From assembly GCA_933228675.1 (NCBI GenBank), contig OW121741.1, forward strand, positions 114,822,694 through 114,886,693: a DNA stretch of 64,000 nucleotides, in the 5' to 3' direction. Below, one piece after another: positions 12,401-21,584 of the stretch (position 1 is its first letter; every line of letters starts with the position of its first letter). The notes under the pieces were generated by a model. That model ran no database searches. It was not told where the DNA came from and saw only the letters and a list, made by a program, of their open reading frames with translations. Source of the DNA: Stomorhina lunata (Eukaryota > Arthropoda > Insecta > Diptera > Rhiniidae). The position numbers and the translations under genes are program-made.

Positions 12401-14896
12401 GCTGGATTTTTACTTCGAAAATGGACATCTAATTCAAAGCACATTCTAGCCGATATCCCACCAGACCATCTGCTCCACGAGGACTTCCTTAAATTCGAAG
12501 ACAACAGCTCCGCCAAAACCTTAGGCATCCGATGGAACGCGTGTTCGGATGATTTCTACTTTACTTCTTGTTCTTTTCCAGAATCTTCAAATTTCACGAA
12601 GAGGGAAGTTCTTTCCCAGATAGCAAAATTGTTCGACCCTGCTGGATGGTTAGCACCCTGTATTGTGCTAGCCAAGATTCTAATGCAGAAGATTTGGATG
12701 GATGGGACTGGTTGGGACGAAGTTCTTACTCCAGAGACACTTCTTCAATGGAAAACTTTTCAAACCAACTTCTCCAATATCAATACTATCCGTATTCCAA
12801 GATGGATTGATTATTGTCCAAAGACCGAAGTCCAATTCCATGGATTCTGCGATGCCTCTGAAAATGCATACGCAGCGGTCTTATATATTCGTATCGATGA
12901 TTCCAATTCTATTTCTACGCACCTTATATCATCCAAAACTAAGGTGGCTCCTGTAAAGACTCTATCTATTCCAAGACTAGAGCTTTGTGGGGCAGTTCTT
13001 CTAGCAGAAATGGTAGAAACATTGCTACCGAGATTAGATATTCCGAAATATTCCATTCACTGCTGGACAGATTCGACTATAGTTCTTTCCTGGCTAGCAA
13101 AGCCACCATGTAATTGGTTAACTTTCGTGGCAAACAGGGTTTCAAAAATATCCCAAGTGATCAACTATTCACAATGGAATCACGTTAGTTCGGAGGCGAA
13201 TCCAGCCGATCTCGCTAGTAGAGGAGTTTATCCACAGGACCTGGAAAATAACGAATTGTGGTGGTTTGGACCAAATTGGCTGAAAGACGACAAATCTAAA
13301 TGGCCAAATACCGATTTTTCTAACATTCCGAATACTAAACTGGAAATTAAATCTGTCCGAGCACATTTTTCTTACTTTTCTAATTACGAAGATCTTTTGG
13401 AAAGATTTTCTTCATTCAACAAGGCAATGCGTGTGATGGCATATGTCTATCGGTTCTTCTACCGAACTCATCATCGATACCGATCTAGTTTTTACAAAGA
13501 TTCCCTAGAATTGTCAAGTTTCGAGATTTCATCAGTTCGAAATCAATTTATTTCCGTATGTCAAAAAGCTTGTTTTCCAGATGAGTACAAAGTTCTTTTC
13601 GCTAAACAAATTGTATCCAAATCTAGTTCTATCCTGAACTTAAATCCATTCTTAGATCCTGATGGCATAATCCGTTCTTGCGGCAGACTAGAGTCTTCGC
13701 CGGGACTTTCATATGACGAAAAACATCCAATTATACTTCCTTATAATTGTCAGTTTTCTCGGCTTCTAGTCAAATTCGTTCATGACATAAGCCTTCATGG
13801 AGGCAACCAACTGGTTCTACGATTACTTAGGACTCAATATTGGATACCCAAGGCTAAGAACCTCATCAAAACCACAATTAATAAATGCAAGATTTGTGTC
13901 ATCTATAAAAAGCGATGCCAGAAACAATTAATGGCAGCTCTACCACCGGAAAGGACCGAAATCTCTCGTCCATTTGCACACACAGGTCTAGATTTCGCTG
14001 GACCTTTCGACATAAAGAGTTATTCTGGCCGAGCTTGCCGTATTTCGAAAGGGTACATTTGCGTCTTTGTCTGTTTTTCCACAAAAGCAATACATCTCGA
14101 AGCAACTTCAGATCTTTCTACACCGACATTTCTAGCGGCTTTTAGCCGATTTGTTTCGCGACGAGGCTGTCCGCTTCACCTTCATTCTGACAATGGTACA
14201 ACTTTCGTCGGCGCTTCGAGAATATTGGCAAAAGAATTCGTTCAAACTTCCAGGCAAGCCACATTGTCCAATTATGCGCACCAGAACATTTCCTGGCATT
14301 TTATTCCAGCAGGAGCTCCACATATGGGAGGACTGTGGGAAGCTGGCGTAAAAAGCTTCAAGACGCATTTCCGAAAAATTGCTGCAAATCACAAATATAC
14401 ATTCGAAGAATTGTCAACATTACTCTCCAAAATTGAATCATGTCTTAATTCTAGACCAATTTCTCCGATTTCAACTAGTTCAACTGATCTTTGCGCCTTA
14501 ACTCCAGGCCATTTTCTAATCGGTTCTCCAATCTTAGCTCCAGTGGATCCTCAGGTAACCGAAACATCGACTTCAATAACCAACCGATGGCAACGGTTAA
14601 AACTGATTCATCAAAATTTCTGCACCCGATGGAAAAACGAGTACCTGAAGGAAATGAATAAGAGAAACAAATGGCAGAAACCCGAAATTAATATTGAAGA
14701 AGGAGCTATGGTAGTGATCAGGGATGAAAATCTTCCACCAAATGCTTGGAGACTTGGCAGAATTTCCAAAATTTATTCTGGTTCGGACAATCGAGTTCGA
14801 GTTGCTGACGTTTTAACTCAGCGCGGCGTTATCACTCGACCGATTGTAAAGCTTGTTTTACTTCCCATCGACTCTTCGCAACAACAAAATTCTTAA
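9494..14896 (+). CDS. BEL/Pao gag-pol polyprotein, 1800 residues
   Basis: This single open frame encodes structural and enzymatic proteins for reverse transcription and integration. In order: a gag-like region of DUF1759 type (about 145-290); two CCHC knuckles (C358-C361-H366-C371 and C392-C395-H400-C405) and a third Cys/His cluster (C411, C414, H418, H423); an Asn/Ser-rich linker (about 430-490); an aspartic protease with DSG at 530-532 and a DUF1758-type tail ending near 668; a reverse transcriptase (RVVFNAS 820-826, YVDD 942-945); RNase H (D1120, E1163, D1193, D1239); an integrase HHCC finger (H1430, H1435, C1465, C1468); a DDE core (D1500, D1566, E1616); and a DUF5641-like C-terminus (about 1690-1790). 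All expected catalytic residues are present, with no stop or frameshift. The start ATG has a favourable CCAAA context. Gag and pol are one frame, as is usual for BEL/Pao. Its GC content is visibly above that of the flanks. Confidence 0.97.
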   Translation: MSLDQFIRLADSIVEFEADLNNDQFPVASLHALDVHRYELKSNWSLSKAAYERYLAEIEKEIEDPEKLTDIEPIKLKYKSTYTTYCNCLTKLYELSDNIRSQPTPHTETVSRPSEIQVQPITSRDLGTQSTVSNISPRINLPPIEIEIFSGNYASWPTFRDLFTAIISNSRSSNIEKLFFLIQKTRGEAKEIVQKAPLTNAGFEVAWRNLCLRFENRRVLVNGQLKILFNLQTIHSESGKALKQLQRDINSCISTLNLYHISVSSWDPIFVFICTSKLPETTLTVWEQELKDKTSIPRWSELDEFLTNRYRTLESVSEIRGSNNSKIQESKPKGHSNSNSHSNNKVHSFQVNVSSPQCQICPKENHIIRKCPKFLKMGFQQRLNEIKKAALCINCLSKTHSVRNCASKHSCFKCQKRHNTLLHKDVDISNTSFQSPSTSGNNSSNSNHSSTPYTRPSNNIQSTNSSSSNLNPNSSPYTHPNSNSNQAPSSSNAGRVQSCFATQSKGVLLGTAWVNICHSGVEYQARALVDSGSEGSFISERLSNLLQLPSQRTNAQISGLNNSVTAKVQRQCSFILGSPLNSDFQIPVVALVVPQLSNNLPSKAVPNSLFSNLPNIPLADPKFHCSGKIDILIGGDLFPSIIRSGIKHNVCDSLIAQETVFGWILTGPISLSSCSSPVISSHFCEISLDKEISRFWEVENLPRKNYLSPSDQACEDLFIRTTKRNPDGRYVVSLPFKHNFPESVSLGHSRSSAMAQFFRNEARLVRNPNSKLDYDKVVQEYEDLGHMVKVNPPNISDSSRVYYLPHHAVIKPDSTTTKVRVVFNASAPSSNGQSLNSLLHIGPVLQNDLVLLILKWRFYRYVFNADIQKMYRQILVNPDHTPYQRILFRNSPCDPISDYELQTVTFGVNCAPYLAIRTLLQLAEDVQSTHPTASTIIRNSMYVDDVLAGSHTINSSIKAKNELIHALESAGFLLRKWTSNSKHILADIPPDHLLHEDFLKFEDNSSAKTLGIRWNACSDDFYFTSCSFPESSNFTKREVLSQIAKLFDPAGWLAPCIVLAKILMQKIWMDGTGWDEVLTPETLLQWKTFQTNFSNINTIRIPRWIDYCPKTEVQFHGFCDASENAYAAVLYIRIDDSNSISTHLISSKTKVAPVKTLSIPRLELCGAVLLAEMVETLLPRLDIPKYSIHCWTDSTIVLSWLAKPPCNWLTFVANRVSKISQVINYSQWNHVSSEANPADLASRGVYPQDLENNELWWFGPNWLKDDKSKWPNTDFSNIPNTKLEIKSVRAHFSYFSNYEDLLERFSSFNKAMRVMAYVYRFFYRTHHRYRSSFYKDSLELSSFEISSVRNQFISVCQKACFPDEYKVLFAKQIVSKSSSILNLNPFLDPDGIIRSCGRLESSPGLSYDEKHPIILPYNCQFSRLLVKFVHDISLHGGNQLVLRLLRTQYWIPKAKNLIKTTINKCKICVIYKKRCQKQLMAALPPERTEISRPFAHTGLDFAGPFDIKSYSGRACRISKGYICVFVCFSTKAIHLEATSDLSTPTFLAAFSRFVSRRGCPLHLHSDNGTTFVGASRILAKEFVQTSRQATLSNYAHQNISWHFIPAGAPHMGGLWEAGVKSFKTHFRKIAANHKYTFEELSTLLSKIESCLNSRPISPISTSSTDLCALTPGHFLIGSPILAPVDPQVTETSTSITNRWQRLKLIHQNFCTRWKNEYLKEMNKRNKWQKPEINIEEGAMVVIRDENLPPNAWRLGRISKIYSGSDNRVRVADVLTQRGVITRPIVKLVLLPIDSSQQQNS

Positions 14897-14900
14897 AATC

Positions 14901-14916
14901 ATTTCTTGTTTTTCAG
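14901..14916 (+). promoter_or_regulatory. Candidate 3' splice site before ORF2
   Basis: ATTTCTTGTTTTTCAG is a strong pyrimidine tract plus CAG. It lies 5 nt after the gag-pol stop codon and 7 nt before the first ATG of ORF2. Its placement suggests ORF2 is translated from a spliced subgenomic RNA, as env is in retroviruses. No transcript data are available here. Confidence 0.6.
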
Positions 14917-14923
14917 CTACATC

Positions 14924-15679
14924 ATGCCAAAACCATCTATTTCATCTAGGAAATCCAATTCCAAAAAGTCATCACGAGGTCTTCCCGCAAATTACAATGC
15001 TTATCCATGTCGTATCTGCAAACGACCACATCCGCTTCGCAATTGTCGAAAATTCTTAGCGATGAACATGGCAGATCGCATTCGTACAGTACGCAACCAC
15101 AAATACTGTACTAACTGCCTTGCTCATAATCATTCCCATGGAACATGTTTTTCGAAGCATGGATGCAAACACTGTCATAAGTTTCATCATACGCTTCTCC
15201 ATGTACATCCAAGACTCAGGAAAGACCTTCTACCATCGCCCAAAAGATCGCGTTCAAGATCACGTTCTCAGTCTCCAAATCCGAGACCTTCTACGTCCAC
15301 CAAAGCTCGCAACTCATCCACATCCAAGGCTAAACGAGAACCCTCACCACCAACAACATCTAAAACAACACTGTCAACGATAATACGACAAAACACTGTC
15401 ACCCTACATCCGACAGTTTTGGTTAAACTGGGGTCGAAAACAGCACATGCTCGTTGTTTGTTGGATTCTGGTTCTCTCGTTAGTCGTGTATCAAAAGCCT
15501 TGGTCAATAAATTGGACTTGGACGCTTATTCCTTAAACGATGAGACTATATGTCAACTTGTTCTGAAATCACGTTATGATTCCTCATCTAAAATAGAAGG
15601 TACGTTCCGAGTCGACAACAGACTTACCCTGCGGACTCCATCACATTCCCTTCCAGATTCCTACAGGAAGAATTTCTGA
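14924..15679 (+). CDS. Retrotransposon ORF2: second zinc-knuckle/protease-like protein
   Basis: I chose the first ATG (14924), 7 nt after the splice-acceptor-like site; the frame is open slightly upstream only through a TTG. The 251-residue product starts with a basic Ser-rich tail. A CX2CX3HX4C knuckle follows (residues 29-41), then a dense Cys/His cluster (about 62-93) ending in HHTLLH, very like the end of the gag-pol knuckle region (HNTLLH). Next come an Arg/Ser-dipeptide stretch and basic Pro/Ser linker (about 105-145) and an aspartic-protease-like segment with LLDSGS (D181). It looks like a second, diverged nucleocapsid-protease module with no DUF1759 gag, polymerase or integrase. The frame ends at UGA 15677-15679, but homology continues in the same frame beyond it. 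It may be a functional accessory protein, a readthrough product or a recently disabled gene. The function is unknown; RNA binding is the safest inference. Confidence 0.75.
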   Translation: MPKPSISSRKSNSKKSSRGLPANYNAYPCRICKRPHPLRNCRKFLAMNMADRIRTVRNHKYCTNCLAHNHSHGTCFSKHGCKHCHKFHHTLLHVHPRLRKDLLPSPKRSRSRSRSQSPNPRPSTSTKARNSSTSKAKREPSPPTTSKTTLSTIIRQNTVTLHPTVLVKLGSKTAHARCLLDSGSLVSRVSKALVNKLDLDAYSLNDETICQLVLKSRYDSSSKIEGTFRVDNRLTLRTPSHSLPDSYRKNF

Positions 15680-15850
15680 GATCTTTTCCTCGCCGACTCG
15701 AACTTCTATGAGTCTAGCTCCATTGACATCATTATTGGTGTTGATCTATACCCTAAGGTTATATGCGAGGGTATTATTTCTAAGACCGGTTTTCCTACGG
15801 CTCAGAGTACATTGTTTGGATGGACCATTTACGGTCCATGTACTCTGTAA
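15680..15850 (+). pseudogene. In-frame continuation of ORF2 after UGA
   Basis: The 56 codons after the UGA, in the same frame, continue the protease-like domain. Motifs IIIGVDLYP and FGWTIYGP correspond to ILIGGDLFP and FGWILTGP at residues 631-668 of the gag-pol polyprotein. The segment ends at TAA 15848-15850. One nonsense change, or a leaky UGA, therefore separates the two halves. No shift of frame is needed. I do not reconstruct the joined product. Confidence 0.8.
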
Positions 15851-16077
15851 ATTTCTATAAAATGCACTTCTTTAGGCACCATGTAGCAAAAACATAACGT
15901 CCTTAATATTATATTATAAACCTGAATTTCAATATAAAAATATGAATATCAAATTAATATTACGATAATTTAGTTCTTAATTTCAATGCATTTCTAATTT
16001 AATTTCTTATTTCTTTGTTCTAGAAGCGGTATTGTGGATCTCTCCAAACTGACCTTTGTTCAATATTGCAATCCTGC
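15851..16077 (+). other. 3' untranslated region of the retrotransposon
   Basis: This is AT-rich sequence between the end of ORF2 homology and the polypurine tract. No coding motif is seen, and no membrane or fusion protein (env-like) is encoded here. Confidence 0.7.
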
Positions 16078-16091
16078 AAGGCGGGCGGCAA
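16078..16091 (+). promoter_or_regulatory. Polypurine tract
   Basis: AAGGCGGGCGGCAA abuts the TG of the right LTR. Purine-rich sequence at this exact place is the expected primer for plus-strand synthesis. It is also a GC-rich island in AT-rich surroundings. Confidence 0.85.
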
Positions 16092-16541
16092 TGTTAATGC
16101 CAAAAGTCACTTTTCCGACTCCTGCATTAAAATAGTAGTGGGCATGTTTGCAACTATTCTTGCAACGTTATCAACGCTGCAAGTTGTCAAAATCATGCCA
16201 TCTCTTTCCTTTATAATGCCTAATTCTGGCTGTCAGTTTGGACCCAATGTCCACCATACTGCTTCCTGTTCGACTTAACTTTCTACTGTCTCTTATTATT
16301 TTAGCAGCCACTCGAAGAGGTAATAATTCCTATCAATAAAACTCCTTGGATTCATAAAACTAATTCATTTGTTTTATTTCATTCTTTTTTCATATCAATT
16401 GTTCACTGGGATTGTTGAGCTTTTTATTCTGAGTTAACAAAATAAAGCAATTATTTTGTTGACTCACTTTTTCGGCTCAGAGGTTTGACGATTTATAATT
16501 CTCCACACAGACTCCTAATTCTCAATTCCTTCACTCCATCA
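16092..16541 (+). repeat. 3' LTR, 450 bp
   Basis: It is identical by eye to 6045-6494, from TGTTAATGCC to CACTCCATCA. AATAAA hexamers fall at 16335-16340 and 16441-16446. Identity with the 5' LTR implies a young insertion. Confidence 0.96.
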
Positions 16542-16546
16542 ATTTT
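16542..16546. repeat. Target site duplication, right copy (ATTTT)
   Basis: It matches 6040-6044 exactly and directly follows the terminal CA of the element. Confidence 0.85.
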
Positions 16547-17565
16547 TATAGGAAATTTTTTAAAAAATTACTATTTTTATAGGAAATTTTTCAAAAATTT
16601 GCTATTTTTGTAGGGAATATATAAAAAATGTACTATTTTTATAGGGATTTTTTTTAAAAAATTTACTATTTTCTTTTAAGAAATTTTAACAAAAATTTTC
16701 TTCAAAAATTTTCTATTTTGATAAGAAACTACTAACTTTTACTATTTTTATATATATTTATTTATATAAGAAATTTTTCAATAATTTTCTATTTTTTTTC
16801 CAATAAAAATAGTAAATTTTTGAAAAGTTTCCTATAAAAATAGTAAATTTTTGAAAAATTTCCTATAAAAATAGTAAATTTTTGAAAGATTTCATATAAA
16901 AATAGTAAATTTTTGAAAAATTTCCTATAAAAATAGTAAATTTTTGAAAAATTTCCTATAAAAATAGTAAATTTTTGAAAAATTTCCTATCAAAATAGTA
17001 AATTTTTGAAAAATTTCCTATAAAAATAGTAAATTTTTGAAAAATTTCCTATAAAAATAGTACATTTTTGAAAAATTTCCTATAAAAATAGTAAGTTTTT
17101 GAAAAATTTCCTATAAAAATAGTAAATTTTTGAAAAATTTCCTATAAAAATAGTAAATTTTTGAAAATTTTCCTATAAAAATAATAAATTTTTGATAAAT
17201 TTCCTATAAAAATAGTAAATTTTTGAAAAATTTCCTATAAAAATAGTAAATTCTTACAAATTTACTATTTTCATAGGAAATTTTCCAAAAATTTACTATT
17301 TTGATAGGTAATTTTTTAAAAATTTACTTTTTTTATAGGAAATTTTTTATAAATTTACTATTTTTATAGGAAATTTTTTAAAAATTTACTTTTTTTATAG
17401 GAAATTTTTCAAAAATTTACTTTTTTATAGGAAATTTTTCAAAAATTTTCTATTTTTATAGGAAATTTTTCAAAAATTTACTATTTTTATAGGAAATTTT
17501 TCAAAAATTTACTATTTTTTAAGGAAATTTTTAAAAAATTCACTTTTTTTTTAAAAATGTTTCCG
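16542..17565. repeat. 31-bp AT satellite with two orientation switches
   Basis: Units containing TTTTTGAAAAATTTCCTAT then AAAAATAGTAAA occur in one orientation from about 16800 to 17253, and in the reverse orientation on both sides (16542-16795 and 17258-17560). The right switch is a near-perfect inverted repeat with 23-bp arms around 17254-17257. The left edge of the array was split by the BEL/Pao insertion. Confidence 0.9.
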
Positions 17566-19029
17566 AATTTTTCTATTTATTGTAATACCAAAATTTTCTG
17601 TTTTAATTTCTGTTTCATTGATGTCAGATGTTTGGTTATAAAAGACATCAATAATAGGAAACTTTTTCCATTTAAGGAATGTTGTTTCTATTTTATGAAA
17701 ACTTATCCCAAAAATAAATGTTAAAACTTTATTATTTAAATGTAACACTGACCATCTTTGAAAGTTTTGCTATAAAATTTAACACCTTCTTTGGTTAGCA
17801 AGTACTTCTGTTATGGAACAATGATCTCCTTCCCCCTGTTTTTTTTTTCTTAAATAAATGTAAGGGATGGAAACAATTCATTCAAACTTAATCCAATGCA
17901 TAAATGACAAATAGTTTCTTTGGATGTGTCATATGGATGAGTTAAATTTATATTGTTGCTAATATTAGGGTGGCTTAAAGAAGATAAGTTTAAACAAATT
18001 TAAATAATATCTTAAGTTAAATATGTTTAAATATGTTTTTTAAATGATTCCCTCTACTGCCTATTAAATGGTTGAGGGTTGTACAATTTTAGATGATTCT
18101 GTAAATATAGGTTTTGTGTTGTTGATTATGGATTTCTTAAATGAAGTGACAGGACATTAATTATCATTTGCATACAAAACTCTTACAAAATTACATCCTT
18201 CAAATACTTACACTCACACACTCTTAGATATATATACAGAAATATATTAACATTTATGTATGTGTACAATATAACTTAAAACATCAGAATGTGTATAAAT
18301 TTACATCTAAATATATAAAATTTATATTAGAATATTCCCAAATTGACCATAAGAGAAAAGTTTTTTGAGGTTAGATTTTATATTGTTTGTTTAAAGTCTT
18401 AGAAAGTTTATTAAAATTACCCAGGAAATCAAAAAGGCAAATATTATATCAAATTAAGAAATTCTTAAGAATGTTTAATATTTACGATTTTTCATTTTAA
18501 CTTATTCTAAATTTACCCAGACATTAAACTCTTTTTGGTCTTATATCTTCGAAGACTGTGAAATAGATTTCATTAAAAATTTCAAAGAAATTATTTCATG
18601 GGTACGCAATATATACATAAACACACGTACATAAGCATACAGAAGAGAGTATATGTGTGTATATAAATGTACCTGTTTATATGTAATTGTATTTTTGAAA
18701 ATCTACAATTGCAATGTAGGCTAAACTAATTTAGTGTTAATTGTTCGTAAATATTTTATAAAACTTTTGAATCTTTTGTGGAAAAGTTAAATTATATGCA
18801 CTTAAATCTTTTAGTTTCATTTATTTTGGAAATTTTAATCTTACCAAGATTTTTCTTTTTCATGAAAAAAGTATAAAAAAAAAACATCAAAAATGTTAAG
18901 ATGAAAAGTTAGGAAAGAAACCTAAATTAGAAAAAACAAAAAAAATATTATTATTAAAGCCAGAACATGTAAAATCCTACATCACTTCAATTAAGAATTG
19001 GGGCAACATTAAGTTTCTCATCGGCACAG
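17566..19029. other. AT-rich spacer without recognisable gene
   Basis: The sequence is mostly non-repetitive, with TA- and CA-rich patches (for example 18200-18300 and 18600-18680). No coding or RNA signature was recognised. Confidence 0.5.
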
Positions 19030-19965
19030 CTAAATTTCCTATAATAATATTAATTTTTTAAAAATGCTTTTATAAAAGCAGTAAATTTTTCAAAAATTTC
19101 CTATAAAAATAGTACATTTTTGAAAAATTTCCTATAAAAATAGTAAATTTTTGAAAAGTTTTTTTTTTTTTATCAAAATAGTAAATTTTTGAAAAATTTC
19201 CTATAAAAATAGTAAATTTTTTAAAAATTTCTTACAAAAATAGTAAATTTTTGAAAATTTTACTTTAAAAATAGTAGATTTTTGAAAAATTTCCTATAAA
19301 AATAGTATTTTTTTTTGAAAAATTGTCTATAAAAATAGTAAATTTTTGAAAATTTTCTTACCAAAATAGTAAATTTTTGAAAATTTTCCTTTAAAAATAG
19401 TAGATTTTTAAAATTTCTCTATAAAAATTTTAAATTTTTGAAAAATTTTCTATAAAACTACTAAATTTTTGAAAAATTTACTATCAAAATAGTAAATTTT
19501 TGAAATATTTCCTATACAAATAGTAAATTTTTGAAAAATTTCTTACAAAAATAGTAAATTTTTGAAAAAAATTTCGTATAAAAATAGTAGATTTTTGAAA
19601 AATTTTCTATAAAAATTTTAAATTTTTGAAAACTTTTCTATAAAAATAGTAAATTTTTGAAAAATTTCCTATAAAAATAGTAAATTTTTGAAAAATTTCC
19701 TATAAAAATAGTAAATTTTTGAAAAATTTCCTATAAAAATTGTAAATTTTTCAAAAATTTCCTATAAAAATAGTAAATTTTTAAAAATTTCCTATAAAAA
19801 TACTAAATTATTAAAAAAAAATTTAATAAAAATAGTAAATTGTGGAAAATTTGTCTATGAAAATATTAAATTTTTGAAAAGTTTTTTTTTTATAAAAATA
19901 GTAAATTTTTGATAAATTGCCTATAAAAGTAGTAAATTTTGAAAAATTTTCTATAAGAAAAGACA
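19030..19965. repeat. 31-bp AT satellite, diverged
   Basis: Repeated blocks of AATAGTAAATTTTTGAAAAA with TTTCCTATAAA occur at about 31-bp spacing, with many substitutions and length changes. They are the same family as 16800-17253. Confidence 0.9.
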
Positions 19966-21584
19966 GTTTTTATAATATTTGCTAAAACATTAGTTTTCAA
20001 AAAATTTCTTGAATAAGTTTATTTCGGAGAAACGTCCTCTATACAAATGTTAAGTGCTGTAACTCAATTTTTTTAAATAATAATAAAAAGTGTAAATTTA
20101 AATTTCCATAAACCAACTGAATTGTATTGTTGAAGTCCTACAATCAAACTTTTGCGATCAATTTCACTCAATGAGCAATCGGAAATTGATATAAAGGAAA
20201 CCGGTCGGCATTCACACAAACAAGCAAACAAACAAATACAGAGACACATGTTTAAAAAATCAACATTAAATTTTACATAAAAAGCAACTGATAAAAAAAG
20301 AAGCCATTTTATTGTTACAAATCAACTCCCACGCACATTAAAACAAGCGATGGAATTTGGATAAAGTATCAGTTATAGTGTTATACATGACTGTTGACTT
20401 GATTTATGGTGGAAGACAAAATGGAAATTTATTGACTTTTTAACAGCTACGAACACAAAAAAAAACATGAATATGAAACAGGAAGAAAATTCTACTTTAA
20501 TCTGAATGAATGAAATGTTTGCACTTCATTTGAGTGCGTCCAATAATGAAACCACAAAAGTGAGATTGAAGATGAGATAAATAGTTTTTGGTTAGATTTG
20601 AGAAGTGATTTTTGTGTAAATCATTATTAATTTTTGTTAAATTTTTCTTGTCTGAAAAACTAAACTTTAAAATTTAATTAAATTTGATTTAATTAAAATT
20701 CATTATTGCACTTAGTCAAAAGCATTCATTCATCCAATTCATTATTCATCAATTAATGTCAAATAAACTTCAAATTTAAATACATTTGCTCAAAATTACT
20801 AGAAAATTTAAAGCTAGGACTTTAAACAGTCATAACTCAAAACAAAAAAGGCTCTTTGTAAAGTTTGTCATTAAATACAAATATATTTTAACCATAATTA
20901 TTGCGGGTTTTCGAAAATTTTCCAAATAAATATTCAAATTTATTTGTTTTACTAATTTGTTTTGTCTGCCTTCGCTTTAGCCCACCAGCCGGCAATCGAC
21001 CTCTCCATATTCCAAACCAATCAATAACAATTTTATTGGTTTGCCTTTCTTTTGGAAATGTGCCCCTGGGGTGTATTTGTTTTAAAACCATTAACAAGTT
21101 TTAAATTTATATATTTTCCATTTGTTTTATAGCAACTAGAAATGCTTTTGTTTGTTTTTGGTTTTGCCTTAGTAACCTGGTTTTTATTATTACTTTACAT
21201 CTGGAAAATATTAAAAAAATATATACACACATTAATTTATACATACGTACATATTTGCAAAACAATTGTGAAAATTTGTCATACTTATAATTTTTAATTT
21301 ATGGCTATTTTAATTTATATGCAATTGCACGTGTTTGAGTTTTAGAATTTTAATACTTAAATATTGCATAATTTTTATGATATACAATACATTTGGGATA
21401 ACAATGGATTTGTGTAAATAATTTTAGTTAATTTTTATTTTGCGTGATTATTTAAACAAATAAGTTCATGATTTGAATTTTGCTAAAATGAAATCAAGGT
21501 AAACATGTTTTTAATTTAATGGAGGAGAAATAGTGAATAAATAATAAATTTTCTATTATTCGTATATAAGTCAATTTTGTAGTG
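19966..21584. other. AT-rich spacer without recognisable gene
   Basis: A slightly more GC-rich patch at about 20960-21080 gives short frames on both strands, but their sequences match no family I know. No other feature is supported. Confidence 0.5.

Larger units (their letters stand above)
6045..16541 (+). mobile_element. Complete BEL/Pao LTR retrotransposon, about 10.5 kb
   Basis: This is an LTR element in the order LTR, primer-binding region, 3-kb leader, gag-pol ORF, second ORF, polypurine tract, LTR. The superfamily follows from the polyprotein: an N-terminal gag domain of the DUF1759 type, CCHC knuckles, an aspartic protease of the DUF1758/Peptidase_A17 type, a reverse transcriptase with YVDD, RNase H, and an integrase with a C-terminal DUF5641-like tail. 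The two 450-bp LTRs show no difference by eye, the main ORF is open throughout, and the target duplication is intact, so insertion is probably recent. It sits in a 31-bp satellite unit: joining the flanks after removing the element and one ATTTT restores a normal unit. Oddities are the long leader and the second zinc-knuckle/protease ORF. Confidence 0.96.

Noticed and set aside
14896..16091. Envelope gene downstream of pol
   Set aside because: The downstream frame has Cys/His knuckles and a protease-like motif. It has no signal peptide, no membrane segment and no fusion-peptide-like region.
1..17565. CRISPR array suggested by regular short repeats
   Set aside because: The repeats are contiguous tandem units with no unique spacers, and the context is eukaryotic.
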